The notes: a model not told the origin generated them from the letters alone. A stretch of DNA of 26,075 nt from an uncultured Clostridia bacterium (GCA_934663625.1 CAKUKP010000042.1:1-26075), one strand, 5' to 3'; positions 1 through 8,140 are shown, counted from the first letter of the stretch. Translations and numbers: made by a program.

Positions 1-689
1 AGCGCCTCGCCCTTAATGGAATTCAGGCAGGCGGCCATGGGGGTCTCGATGGCGGGATAGGCGGCGATTTCCGCCTTGTAGCCCGCTTCGCGCACCTCGG
101 GGCGCGCATCATATGCCAGCGCGCGCACCGCGGTAAGCGGCAGGCGCTTCGTTTCGCCATCGATGCATACATCCATCGTAAGCCCCGAAAACAGTTCGTC
201 GCGCAGGCGCACCCACGCCTGACCGCCGCTCAGGCGCATTTTCAGAACCACGGGCTCCAGCGCGGGATCGATCAGATGCGCGGCGGCCTCCTTCGCGTTG
301 CGGAAGAACAATTTATGCTCGGAAAGCAGCGCGTCCGCATCGCAGCAAGCTTCAATCCGGTCATCCTGCGCGATGCGCGCGGTGAAGCGGCTGAGCATCA
401 GTTCCAGTTCATTATTCAGCTTCAGAAAGCGGGTTCGCTGCGCGATCGCGGGCGCGCAGTTGGTATCCGCCGACAGCGAAAAGAAGATCATCGAGCTCAG
501 CTTGCCCGCGCGATCCTGTGCATCGCAGATCAGTTCGACCAACGCATGCAGTTTTTTGCAGAAATCGCCATCGTCGATCGCAACGATCATGCGGTTCGCC
601 GCATCGGTCTGTTCGGAAAGCGCCTTCATATCCGCTTCAAACGCCGGATCTTCAAATCCGTTGTACATCTTCGTTAAATCCCAATTCAT
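1..689 (-). CDS. Oligoendopeptidase F-like M3 family peptidase, N-terminal part (cut by window edge)
   Basis: The reading frame is open from an ATG at 687-689 to the left edge, giving about 229 residues that begin MNWDLTKMYNGFEDPAF. This opening (tryptophan-aspartate-leucine, then a helical stretch with 'GFEDPAFEADMKAL') is typical of PepF/M3 oligoendopeptidases, which are cytoplasmic zinc peptidases that cut short peptides. The HExxH zinc site lies in the missing C-terminal half, so catalytic competence cannot be judged. The helical N-terminal lobe is followed by a stretch (LPLTAVRALAYDARPEVREA) that fits the family. A good ribosome binding site (AAGGAG) sits 8-9 bases upstream of the start. 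The gene lies 14 bases downstream of the NYN-domain gene, so it is probably in the same operon. The family call is fairly safe; the exact subfamily is not. Confidence 0.78.
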   Translation of the reverse strand, partial: MNWDLTKMYNGFEDPAFEADMKALSEQTDAANRMIVAIDDGDFCKKLHALVELICDAQDRAGKLSSMIFFSLSADTNCAPAIAQRTRFLKLNNELELMLSRFTARIAQDDRIEACCDADALLSEHKLFFRNAKEAAAHLIDPALEPVVLKMRLSGGQAWVRLRDELFSGLTMDVCIDGETKRLPLTAVRALAYDARPEVREAGYKAEIAAYPAIETPMAACLNSIKGEA

Positions 690-703
690 ACAAGTATACT
701 CCT

Positions 704-1675
704 TTAGCAGATTTTCAACAGCATCGTATGCTGTTCATCCATTTCGACCTCCAGCAGACCTTCCTTTTCCAGCGCCTTCATCACATCGGAAAAGCGCTTG
801 AAGCCGATCTGCCGTTCATCGAAGCTGGGATAATCATTTTGAATCGCCGATTTCAGGATCGACGGATTTACGCGCTCAAAGCCCTCCGCCTTGAACCGTT
901 CCAGCGCCGATGTAAACGCGGGCAGCCAGTTGGTTTTATCCAGCTTCGGTTCATCATCCTCCGCGGAGGAAAGCCCGATCATCAGCGAGGATTGCTCCGT
1001 CCAGCTGCGCAGCTTTTCGCTCTTCTGCGTGATCTGCGCGATCAGCTTGCCGAACGTGGCGCTGCCGAAACTCTTTTCCGAAAAATCGGGGCGCAGACGC
1101 ATCAGCGTATCCTTCAATTCGCTGGCGTACATCTGCTGCTGTTCCTGATCTTCCACGATGGTTTCCACCTGCGCGATCAATTCGTTCAGATCGCCGGACG
1201 CGCGTTCGCCCTTCTGCTTGGGCTTGGGCTGCTGCGCCGCCACAGATTCCAGAAACACAAATTCATTGCAGGCGTTGATGAATATGCCCGAAGCGGCTTC
1301 GGAACGGGAAATACCCAGCACGAATTTGCCCATGCTCTTTAATCTGCCCACCAGCGGCGTATAATCGCTGTCGCCGGATACGATGCAGAAGGAATCGATC
1401 AGCGGATTGGTATACGCGACCTCCATGGCGTCGATCACCAGCGTGATATCTAAATTGTTCTTCTGGTTTTTGCCGTAGCGCAGCGAAGGCACCACCTGAA
1501 ACGTATTGGAAAGCAGGCACTGCTTCAGATCGGAATACCGATCCGTATAGCCGTACACCTTGCCCAGCAGGATATCGCCGCGAATCTTCACCTTTTCGAT
1601 GATCGATCGCAGCATACTTTCCTTGCCGCCCGCGTTTTCAAGATCGACAAAAACCGCAAAATTGGATTTACCCAC
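704..1675 (-). CDS. NYN-domain (LabA/DUF88-type) protein with C-terminal OST-HTH/LOTUS domains
   Basis: The protein has 323 residues. Residues 5-145 look like a NYN (PIN-like) ribonuclease domain: FAVFVDLEN at 6-14 gives the first acidic residue (D11) and N14, D76 lies in NNLDITLVIDAM, and SGDSDY at 100-105 gives D102 and D104, the usual metal-binding acidic set. After a charged linker (about 146-160) come two winged-helix-like segments, about 161-235 and 248-323 (the second includes KRFSDVMKALEKEGLLEV), which resemble OST-HTH/LOTUS RNA-binding domains. NYN plus LOTUS proteins are thought to bind or cut RNA, but bacterial members are poorly characterised. The start is 12 bases from the end of the M29 aminopeptidase gene, with AAGGAGAAATAC before the ATG. 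It sits downstream of obgE and yhbY, both ribosome-assembly genes, which would suit an RNA role (inference). Confidence 0.82.
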   Translation of the reverse strand: MGKSNFAVFVDLENAGGKESMLRSIIEKVKIRGDILLGKVYGYTDRYSDLKQCLLSNTFQVVPSLRYGKNQKNNLDITLVIDAMEVAYTNPLIDSFCIVSGDSDYTPLVGRLKSMGKFVLGISRSEAASGIFINACNEFVFLESVAAQQPKPKQKGERASGDLNELIAQVETIVEDQEQQQMYASELKDTLMRLRPDFSEKSFGSATFGKLIAQITQKSEKLRSWTEQSSLMIGLSSAEDDEPKLDKTNWLPAFTSALERFKAEGFERVNPSILKSAIQNDYPSFDERQIGFKRFSDVMKALEKEGLLEVEMDEQHTMLLKIC

Positions 1676-1687
1676 AGTATTTCTCCT

Positions 1688-2800
1688 TTATCGAAGGTTT
1701 TCCGGATTCAGGCATTCCAGCTCCGGAAGTACGAAGCGCCCATCCTTGCGGATCAGCACATCGTCAAAGTACATTTCGCCGCCTCCGTATTCCGGCGTTT
1801 GGATGCACACCAGATCCCAGTGCAGCGCGGATTTATTGCCGTTATCGCAATCATCGTAACTCGCGCCGGGGGTGAAATGGAAGGATCCCATGATCTTTTC
1901 ATCGAACAGCGTATTCTTCATGGGCTTCGTGATGTAGGGATTTACGCCGATGGCGAATTCGCCCACATAGCGCGCGCCCGCATCGATATCGAAGATTTTG
2001 TTGATGCGTTCGGTATCGTTCGCCTGCGCGTCTACGATCCTTCCATCCCTGAACGTCAGGCGGATATTTTCAAATGTGAATCCATCCTGCAGCGAGGGCG
2101 TATTGTAAGTGATCACGCCGTTTACGCTGTCGCGCACCGGCGCGGTATAGATTTCGCCATCCGGAATGTTCGCATCGCCCGCGCACTTGATGGCGGGCAG
2201 GCCCTTGATGGAAAAGGCGATATCCGTGCCCCTGCCCACGATGCGCACGCGATCGGTTTTTTCCATCAGCGCCTTCAGCGGATCCATCGCGCGATCCATG
2301 CGCGAATAATCCATGGTGCATACGTCGAAGAAGAAATCCTCGAACGCCGCCTGACTCATGGAAGCCGCCTGCGCCATGGCGGGCGTGGGATAGCGCAGCA
2401 CGCACCAGCGGGTGTGCGGCACGCGAATCTGGCCGTGCACGCGCTCGCCGTACAGGCGGGAATACAGTTCCATGCGCTCCGGCGGCACATCGCTCATTTC
2501 CGAATCGTTTTCGATGGCGGTATATCCGATGTACACATCCATCTTCGACATCAGCTGCGCATCGATCTCCGCGCGCAGGCCGAGCTGTTCTTCGCTGTAG
2601 CCCATCGCCAGTTCGCGCTCCACCGGCGTGGAATCCAGCCATACGAACGGTTTTCCGCCCGCGGCGTAGGTTTCGCGAATCAGCGCGCGTACCAGCGCAT
2701 CGGTTTCATTTCTCGCCTGAATCAATACGTTATCGCCCTTCTGTACGCGCGTGGAAAACTGTATCAGCGTTCGGGCGAGTTTTTCTACTCTCGGATCCAT
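1688..2800 (-). CDS. M29 family aminopeptidase (AmpS/AmpII-like)
   Basis: This 370-residue protein has the length and layout of M29 metallo-aminopeptidases, cytoplasmic dinuclear metal enzymes that remove N-terminal residues from peptides. The expected metal ligands are present in order: E216 in NIPDGEIYTAP, E281 in YVGEFAIGVNP, H308 in GSFHFTPGASY, and H327 and D329 in SALHWDLVCI. The N-terminal half (KGDNVLIQ near 21-28, and the segment up to about 190) matches the Rossmann-like domain of the family. Ribosome binding site GGAGGATAAACC directly precedes the ATG. It lies 82 bases downstream of yhbY and 12 bases upstream of the NYN gene. No promoter I would defend lies in the 82-base gap, so read-through from the nth/obgE transcript is likely. 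Confidence 0.9.
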   Translation of the reverse strand: MDPRVEKLARTLIQFSTRVQKGDNVLIQARNETDALVRALIRETYAAGGKPFVWLDSTPVERELAMGYSEEQLGLRAEIDAQLMSKMDVYIGYTAIENDSEMSDVPPERMELYSRLYGERVHGQIRVPHTRWCVLRYPTPAMAQAASMSQAAFEDFFFDVCTMDYSRMDRAMDPLKALMEKTDRVRIVGRGTDIAFSIKGLPAIKCAGDANIPDGEIYTAPVRDSVNGVITYNTPSLQDGFTFENIRLTFRDGRIVDAQANDTERINKIFDIDAGARYVGEFAIGVNPYITKPMKNTLFDEKIMGSFHFTPGASYDDCDNGNKSALHWDLVCIQTPEYGGGEMYFDDVLIRKDGRFVLPELECLNPENLR

Positions 2801-2882
2801 GGTTTATCCTCCATTGGTGTCTGTAATTTCAATATGGAAACAGCGCCCAGTTCCTGTGCAACGAGCGCCGTAACTATCCTGC

Positions 2883-3176
2883 TTATAAATCCTCCAGACG
2901 GATTTTCGAATCCTTTCGCGCCTGGCGGTAGATGGAAAAGCGATTGCCGATGGTCTGCACCGGTTCCGCGTGTACGCGCTCGCAGAGCGCATCGCACGCC
3001 TCGCGCGCGGTATAGGGCGCGGTTTTCAAAACGGTGACCTTGATCAGTTCGCGCGCCTCCAGCGCATCCCAGCATTGCTTGATCAGATTATCGCTGATGC
3101 CATCCTTGCCGATCTGCAGCACCGGCTCCATCGTATTGCACATTGCGCGCAGCTTCGCGCGCTGCTTCGTCGTCAT
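2883..3176 (-). CDS. yhbY: YhbY family CRM-domain RNA-binding protein
   Basis: The protein has 97 residues from an ATG at 3174-3176 that is preceded by GGAGG with 8 bases of spacing; an in-frame ATG further upstream has no such site and would overlap the end of obgE. The sequence carries the CRM-domain hallmarks: QIGKDGISDNLI (the GxxG-type loop), ARELIKVTVL, and a terminal QTIGNRFSIYR strand. YhbY binds the pre-50S ribosomal particle and aids ribosome assembly. Its position 20 bases after obgE, another 50S assembly factor, is a common Firmicutes arrangement and supports the call. Confidence 0.9.
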   Translation of the reverse strand: MTTKQRAKLRAMCNTMEPVLQIGKDGISDNLIKQCWDALEARELIKVTVLKTAPYTAREACDALCERVHAEPVQTIGNRFSIYRQARKDSKIRLEDL

Positions 3177-3195
3177 ATCTATATCCTCCGTACAG

Positions 3196-4470
3196 TTATT
3201 CCACAAAATCAAATTCCATATCGCCGATGCACACGGTTGCGCCTTCGCCCGCGCCCGCCTTGCGCAGCGCGTCGATCACGCCCATGCGGCGCAGCGTGCG
3301 ATGGAAGTAGTTCAGCGATTCTTCGTTGCCGAAGTTGACCGAATCCACCAGATGATCGATGGATGCGCCGGTCAGATGGAACTGGCCGCCGCGGCGTTCG
3401 ATTTCAAAGCCGGTGTTTTCCATATCCATATCAAAATCAAACGGCTCTTCCTCGGCGAACGGCTCCGCATCGGGGCAGGTATCCAGCAGCTTCACCGTCG
3501 CGCGCATCAGCGCTTCAAAGCCGGTGTGCGTGGCGGCGGAAACCGCGAATATCTGAATATCGGTATCCGCAAGCTTTTCGCGCAGCCGCGCAAGGTTTTC
3601 CTCCGCGCCCGGCAGATCCATCTTGTTCGCCACCACGATGGTGGGGCGAGTGATCAGATCGCCGTAATTGGAAAGTTCGTGCCCGATGGCGTCGTAATCC
3701 TGAAGCGGATCGCGACCCTCGCTGCCAGAAATATCCAATACGTGCAGAAGCATCCGCGTGCGCTCCACATGGCGCAGGAAAGCGTGTCCCAGACCCGCGC
3801 CCTCGCTCGCGCCCTCGATCAAACCGGGAATATCCGCCAGCACGAAGCTGGACGCATCCTGCTTGACGATGCCCAGATTCGGCTGAAGCGTGGTAAAATG
3901 ATAATTCGCGATCTTCGGCTTCGCCGCCGTGACCACGGACAGGATCGTGGATTTGCCCACGTTCGGGAAGCCCACCAGACCCACATCCGCGATGGACTTC
4001 AGTTCCAGCGTCAGTTCATGAATTTCGCGCTTTTCGCCGGGCTTGGCGAACTGCGGCGCCTGACGGGTGGGCGTGGCGAAATGCTGGTTGCCAAAGCCGC
4101 CGCGGCCGCCGCGATCCAGCACCTTGCGCACGCCGGAGGCGTACATATCCAGCAGCACCTTGCCCGTTTTGCGATCGCGAACCACGGTGCCCGCGGGCAC
4201 CTGAATCACAACATCCTCGCCGCTCTTGCCGCTCTTGCGGTTGCCCATGCCATCGCCGCCGTTTTCCGCGGCAAACTTGCGATGGTAGCGGAAATCCATC
4301 AGCGTGTGCATGCGGTCGGTGGCTTCAAATACCACGCTGCCGCCGCGGCCGCCGTCGCCGCCGTCCGGACCGCCCGCCTGTACAAATTTTTCGCGATGGA
4401 AGGCGACGCAGCCGTTTCCGCCGTCGCCCGCCTTCGCCGTAATATTCACAACATCAACAAATAACGCCAT
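3196..4470 (-). CDS. obgE: GTPase ObgE/CgtA
   Basis: This 424-residue protein has the three-part Obg layout. Residues 1-158 form the glycine-rich Obg fold (AKAGDGGNGCVAFHREKF, GGPDGGDGGRGGSVVFEA). Residues about 159-330 form the GTPase domain with G1 GFPNVGKST at 167-175, G3 DIPG at 213-216 and G4 NKMD at 282-285. Residues about 340-424 form the OCT domain found in Gram-positive Obg. ObgE is an essential GTPase that binds the 50S subunit and links ribosome assembly to stress responses. The chosen ATG (4468-4470) gives the canonical MALFVDVV start and has GGGAGAATACA before it; a longer in-frame start would overlap nth. It lies 13 bases downstream of nth. Confidence 0.97.
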   Translation of the reverse strand: MALFVDVVNITAKAGDGGNGCVAFHREKFVQAGGPDGGDGGRGGSVVFEATDRMHTLMDFRYHRKFAAENGGDGMGNRKSGKSGEDVVIQVPAGTVVRDRKTGKVLLDMYASGVRKVLDRGGRGGFGNQHFATPTRQAPQFAKPGEKREIHELTLELKSIADVGLVGFPNVGKSTILSVVTAAKPKIANYHFTTLQPNLGIVKQDASSFVLADIPGLIEGASEGAGLGHAFLRHVERTRMLLHVLDISGSEGRDPLQDYDAIGHELSNYGDLITRPTIVVANKMDLPGAEENLARLREKLADTDIQIFAVSAATHTGFEALMRATVKLLDTCPDAEPFAEEEPFDFDMDMENTGFEIERRGGQFHLTGASIDHLVDSVNFGNEESLNYFHRTLRRMGVIDALRKAGAGEGATVCIGDMEFDFVE

Positions 4471-4483
4471 TGTATTCTCCCTA

Positions 4484-5116
4484 TCATTTATCCGTGCAAT
4501 GTCCGCACAGGCCTTCATTCAGCGGGCATTGATCGCAATTCGGATGGATCGCGCGGCAGATTCTGCGCCCGTGCCAGATCAGCAGATGATGCGCATACGT
4601 CCATATGCTTTTGTCCAGCGCCTCGCGCAGCTGGATTTCCACCTTTTCCGGCGTATTCGCATCCGCGATGCCGATTCTGCGCGATACGCGGAACACGTGC
4701 GTATCCACGGGAATCTGATCATCCTGAAACGCCGCCATCAGCACGACGCCCGCCGTTTTCTGCCCCACGCCCGGCAGCGCCATCAATTCCGCGCGCGTAC
4801 CCGGCACCGCGCCATCGTAGCGCCCCACCAATGTGCGGCAGGCGGCGATGATGTTCTTCGCCTTGCTGTGATACAGCCCGCATTCGCGAATCAGCGGCTC
4901 CAGCTCCGCAGGTTCCAGCTTCGCCATGGCATGCGCATCGGGATACAGCGGAAACAGCTTCGCCGTAACCATGTTCACGCGCTTATCCGTGCACTGCGCC
5001 GAAAGCATCACGGCGATCAGCGTTTCATACGGATTGGCAAAGGTAAGCTCCGGACGCGCTTCCGGATACAGCTTCGCGAGCTCCCCCATCACCTGCATTG
5101 CTTTTGTAGTATCCAT
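4484..5116 (-). CDS. nth: Endonuclease III (DNA glycosylase/AP lyase)
   Basis: The 210-residue protein is full length for Nth, which excises oxidised pyrimidines and cuts at abasic sites. The helix-hairpin-helix LPGVGQKTAGV supplies the catalytic K120, and VDTHVFRVSRR supplies the catalytic D138, at the same positions as the E. coli enzyme. The C-terminal iron-sulfur loop has C187, C194, C197 and then C204, followed by a further C207; the last spacing is one residue longer than the usual CX6CX2CX5C. The start at 5114-5116 is chosen because GAGGTGG lies 5 bases upstream; the next in-frame ATG at 5129-5131 overlaps that ribosome binding site. It is the first gene after a strong promoter and is followed by obgE. 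Confidence 0.95.
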   Translation of the reverse strand: MDTTKAMQVMGELAKLYPEARPELTFANPYETLIAVMLSAQCTDKRVNMVTAKLFPLYPDAHAMAKLEPAELEPLIRECGLYHSKAKNIIAACRTLVGRYDGAVPGTRAELMALPGVGQKTAGVVLMAAFQDDQIPVDTHVFRVSRRIGIADANTPEKVEIQLREALDKSIWTYAHHLLIWHGRRICRAIHPNCDQCPLNEGLCGHCTDK

Positions 5117-5164
5117 CGGAATCCACCTCATTTATACAGGTAAGGTCATCATATACCACTTTGT

Positions 5165-5194
5165 ATTATACAATTATCGCATAGTTTCCGTCAA
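5165..5194 (-). promoter_or_regulatory. Sigma-A promoter for the nth-obgE-yhbY operon
   Basis: On the minus strand TTGACG (5189-5194) and TATAAT (5165-5170) are separated by 18 bases. Transcription would start near 5158, leaving a leader of about 42 bases before the nth start codon. Confidence 0.75.
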
Positions 5195-5201
5195 GTTAAG
5201 C

Positions 5202-5471
5202 TTATTTGCCCAGCGGCGATACGCGCGCAGCGCCCGCCCCCGCATCCACGCGATACAGCCCGATCATGTTTTGCGGCTGCGCGCGCTGTACCACGGTGCG
5301 CACGCGGTTTGCATCCTGCAAATCAAACTGCACGGAAAGCCCGCACCCCATCGCGACCGCGCGGGGCGTGGTAATGATGCGCACGTTTACGCCGTCCCGA
5401 CGTAGCGCATCTTCGAGCCGAAGCGCCTGCTGTCTGGATCGAAAGGACGCGACGCCAAATGTATTCTGCAT
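5202..5471 (-). CDS. DUF3343 domain protein (putative Se/S carrier-like)
   Basis: The protein has 89 residues from an ATG at 5469-5471 preceded by GGGAGG; a slightly longer start exists but lacks a site. It opens with FGVASFRSRQQALRLEDALRRDG, followed by VRIITTPRAVAMGCGLSVQFDLQDA, the pattern of DUF3343, in which a short ferredoxin-like domain carries a conserved glycine-cysteine-glycine (here MGCGLSV). Members are annotated as putative selenium or sulfur carriers and are often beside a cysteine desulfurase-like gene, exactly as here, where the neighbour is transcribed divergently 102 bases away. The biochemical role is not established. Confidence 0.85.
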   Translation of the reverse strand: MQNTFGVASFRSRQQALRLEDALRRDGVNVRIITTPRAVAMGCGLSVQFDLQDANRVRTVVQRAQPQNMIGLYRVDAGAGAARVSPLGK

Positions 5472-5573
5472 GTTTTTTCCTCCCTTCAAGCCTGCGCGCG
5501 GGTTCTAATCGGAAGCCCTGCGCAAGTATTATAGGATACGCGAAACCCAGGCTTTGCGTGAAGGAGGATGCCC

Positions 5574-6719
5574 ATGGATGTTTATCTGGACAACGCCGCC
5601 ACGAGCGATCCCAAGCCGCGGGCGGTAATCGACGCGGTTGTGCGCGCCATGACGCAGATCAACGCAAATCCCGGAAGATCGGGGCATCCGCGCGCGCTGG
5701 CGGCGGCGAGATGCGTATACGCCGCGCGCGAAGCGATATCGGATTTCATCGGCGCGGAAGCGGATTCGGCGGTGTGCTTTGCGATGAACTGCACCGACGC
5801 GCTGAACACCGCCATCAAGGGCGTCGTCCGCCGCGGCGATCACGTGATTTCCACCATGCTGGAGCACAATTCCGTGCTGCGCGTATTATCCAAACTGAGC
5901 GCGGATCAGCAGATCGCGCTTTCGCTCATCTGGCCGGAGCCGGACGGCATGATCGATCCGGAAAAGATCCGGCGGGCGATTCGATCGAACACGCGCCTGA
6001 TCTGCATGACGCACGCCTCGAACGTGACCGGCGCGATTCAGCCCGCCGCCGCGGTGGGGCAAATCGCGCGCGGGCACGGGATCACCTATCTGATCGACGG
6101 CGCGCAGGCGCTGGGCGCGATCCCCGTAAACGTGCAGCGGCTGATGTGCGATCTGTACGCGTTTCCGGGGCACAAATCGCTGCTGGGGCCGCAGGGCACG
6201 GGCGGGCTGTACATTCGAAAGGGACTTTCGCTGAATACGCTGCGCGAGGGCGGCACGGGCACGGATTCCCAGCTGCTTACGCAGCCGGAAGCGCCGCCGG
6301 AGCGATACGAGGCGGGAACGGTAAACATGCACGGCATCGCCGGATTGCACGAGGGCGTAAAATATGTATCCGCGCACGCCGCATCCATTTTATCGCACGA
6401 ACGCGAAATGACCGACGCGCTGTACCGCGAGCTTGCGCGCATGGAGGGCGTTACGCTGTATTCCCCCGCCGAGGAAGCCGCGCGCTGCGGCATCGTGACC
6501 TTCAACATCGGCGATATGGGATCATCGCAGGCGGCGGACGCGCTTTCGGATCGCAATATATGCGTGCGCGGCGGGCTGCATTGCGCGCCCTGCGCGCATC
6601 GCGTGCTGGGCACCGTACAGCGCGGCGCGGTGCGCGCCAGCGTGGGCTACGCCAATTCATTTGACGATGTAAACGCGCTGCTGCGCGCCGTGCATGAAAT
6701 TTTGCACGAGGGCGCATAA
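5574..6719 (+). CDS. Cysteine desulfurase family protein (class V aminotransferase fold)
   Basis: The protein has 381 residues and is a pyridoxal-phosphate enzyme of the NifS/SufS type that takes sulfur (or selenium) from cysteine (or selenocysteine). It starts VYLDNAATSDPKP, has H98 in LEHNS, D175 in YLIDGAQALGA, the PLP lysine K201 in FPGHKSLLGPQG, and the sulfur-accepting cysteine C337 in RGGLHCAPCAHR. It most resembles the subgroup of desulfurase-like proteins that accompany DUF3343, rather than housekeeping IscS. The second of two nearby ATGs (5574) is chosen because AAGGAGG lies 6 bases upstream; the first ATG abuts that site. A 48-residue cysteine-rich protein follows after 43 bases. 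No selD, yedF or tRNA gene lies in the window to confirm a selenium role. Confidence 0.88.
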   Translation: MDVYLDNAATSDPKPRAVIDAVVRAMTQINANPGRSGHPRALAAARCVYAAREAISDFIGAEADSAVCFAMNCTDALNTAIKGVVRRGDHVISTMLEHNSVLRVLSKLSADQQIALSLIWPEPDGMIDPEKIRRAIRSNTRLICMTHASNVTGAIQPAAAVGQIARGHGITYLIDGAQALGAIPVNVQRLMCDLYAFPGHKSLLGPQGTGGLYIRKGLSLNTLREGGTGTDSQLLTQPEAPPERYEAGTVNMHGIAGLHEGVKYVSAHAASILSHEREMTDALYRELARMEGVTLYSPAEEAARCGIVTFNIGDMGSSQAADALSDRNICVRGGLHCAPCAHRVLGTVQRGAVRASVGYANSFDDVNALLRAVHEILHEGA

Positions 6720-6762
6720 AACGCGCAAAAATGGCAATCCTTGAAGGTGCGAGGTGATAAAT

Positions 6763-6909
6763 ATGGCCATGATGGAATGCCGGGACTGTTTGAAAATCGC
6801 AGATTCGCGCAGCTTTCGCAGATGCGCCATGTGCGGCGCGCCGCTGTGCGATGATTGCCTGATCCGCAACGGCGGATTGTGTGAGGATTGCAGTTCGCAG
6901 GAAGAATAA
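6763..6909 (+). CDS. Small protein with four CxxC pairs (zinc-binding, function unknown)
   Basis: A 48-residue frame starts at an ATG preceded by GAGGTGATAAAT, a strong ribosome binding site, and ends with TAA just before a strong terminator. Cysteines at 6/9, 21/24, 29/32 and 40/43 make four CxxC pairs, and the central part reads RRCAMCGAPLCDDCL. Eight cysteines in this spacing would hold two zinc ions, in tandem or cross-brace fashion. I do not recognise the family. It lies 43 bases after the cysteine desulfurase-like gene and most likely shares its transcript. It could be a sulfur-acceptor or a zinc-ribbon regulator; nothing in the sequence decides between them. Confidence 0.72.
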   Translation: MAMMECRDCLKIADSRSFRRCAMCGAPLCDDCLIRNGGLCEDCSSQEE

Positions 6910-6915
6910 AACGCT

Positions 6916-6968
6916 GGGGGCGGTTGTTGAATTCTGTTTCAACAACCGCCCCAAATGATTATTTTTGC
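6916..6968. terminator. Strong bidirectional Rho-independent terminator
   Basis: Arms 6917-6931 and 6938-6952 form a perfect 15-bp stem (GGGGCGGTTGTTGAA and its complement) with a 6-base loop. On the plus strand it runs into a TTATTTTTGCATTTTT tract; on the minus strand into GCGTTTTATTC. It separates the convergent 48-residue protein gene and the DUF4179-like gene. Confidence 0.92.
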
Positions 6969-8140
6969 ATTTTTAAGATGATCACATCGGATGCGCGGGA
7001 TTCCGCGTCCGAATCGGATTCGCCTTCGCTTTCCATGCGGATTGTAAGGCGCAATTCCTGCGGCAGACCGCCGGTTCCTTCGTAGGTAATGCGCATTTCC
7101 GCTTCCCCGCCGTTCGCGCCGTCGTTTTCACGCAGCGCCGCACCGTTTTCATCGGTAAGTTCGAAGGTATACCAGTGATCCAGATCGGGCACATCGGGAA
7201 GCGCTTCCTCAAAAGCAATTTCCAATACCGCGTTTGCGGCGGACGCGTGCGCCACCGCGCTCAGCTTTATTCCGTTGTATTCTCCGCTGCCGCGATAGAC
7301 GCAGGTCGGCACGTGCGAATTCCATACAATCGCTTTCATCGCCGAAATCGGCTGCACGTCGCAATATGTGTAGAACGCTTCTCCGTCAAAATACAGGTAG
7401 CTCGCATTTTGATACAGCGGAATTTCGAGGGTCAATTGATCAAGATTCTGAAGCTCCTCCGCCAGCGGCGAATCAAATTCCCGAATCGTGTATTCGACGC
7501 CGTCGTCGCCAATTTTGGTTTCTTCACTGCGCGGCGCAATATCGATTCCATCGTCCGTCACGGTATGATCGCCCGGATGCACTGCGTAGAAAGCAATTCC
7601 CATGGCATATCCTTCCGCCTTTGCCCGCTCCAGCTTTACAAACAGAGCCGCTTCCGCTTCATTCTCCGCAGGCCGGGCAATATCGTCCGCGCTCCGATGC
7701 ATTTTTTCCATAAGCGCTTCATCGGGCGTAAATTCCTCCACGCGCGATCCGTTTTGAATCGAATAACCCACGATCAGCGACATCCCGTCATAATATGCGC
7801 TGTTGATCGCGGCGGTGGTTTCGCCCAGTTCGACGCTGGTAACCGACACCTCGGATACCTCGTCCAGCGCCGTATAGGGAACCAGCTGCGCGTATCGCGC
7901 GTTCGTTCTTCCAAACAGTTCAAAAACGTTGACGCCCGCGATTTCCGCGAGCGCCGCCGCGGCAATCGTCAGAACGATCAGTGCAGTCAGCACAAGCGTC
8001 AATGATGTTTTCTTTTTCACTTTTGATTCTCCTTTCTCCAAAGCCATGACCCGCTGCGCGAGCCATGGATCGCCCTGCATTGAAGAAAGTCCAATATCGA
8101 TGGATTGCTGCACAAAGCGCTTATCCCGCCGGTCATTCAT
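6959..8140 (-). CDS. DUF4179-like membrane protein, putative anti-sigma partner
   Basis: The protein has 393 residues. About 44 cytoplasmic residues (MNDRRDKRFVQQSIDIGL, ending in KVKKK) precede one membrane segment at about 45-66, followed by a large extracellular part of beta-rich character (residues 67-393). The ATG at 8138-8140 overlaps the end of the ECF sigma gene as ATGAATGA, so the two are translationally coupled. In Firmicutes, proteins with this layout downstream of an ECF sigma factor (DUF4179 and relatives) are presumed to hold the sigma factor at the membrane until an outside signal arrives. The cytoplasmic tail here is short and lacks a zinc-binding HxxxCxxC anti-sigma motif, so the mechanism is unclear. 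The extracellular ligand or stress is unknown. Confidence 0.75.
   Translation of the reverse strand: MNDRRDKRFVQQSIDIGLSSMQGDPWLAQRVMALEKGESKVKKKTSLTLVLTALIVLTIAAAALAEIAGVNVFELFGRTNARYAQLVPYTALDEVSEVSVTSVELGETTAAINSAYYDGMSLIVGYSIQNGSRVEEFTPDEALMEKMHRSADDIARPAENEAEAALFVKLERAKAEGYAMGIAFYAVHPGDHTVTDDGIDIAPRSEETKIGDDGVEYTIREFDSPLAEELQNLDQLTLEIPLYQNASYLYFDGEAFYTYCDVQPISAMKAIVWNSHVPTCVYRGSGEYNGIKLSAVAHASAANAVLEIAFEEALPDVPDLDHWYTFELTDENGAALRENDGANGGEAEMRITYEGTGGLPQELRLTIRMESEGESDSDAESRASDVIILKMQK

Noticed and set aside
1799..3037. A 412-codon plus-strand frame across the M29 peptidase and yhbY genes
   Set aside because: It spans two real genes on the other strand and shows no protein-like motif or start signal.
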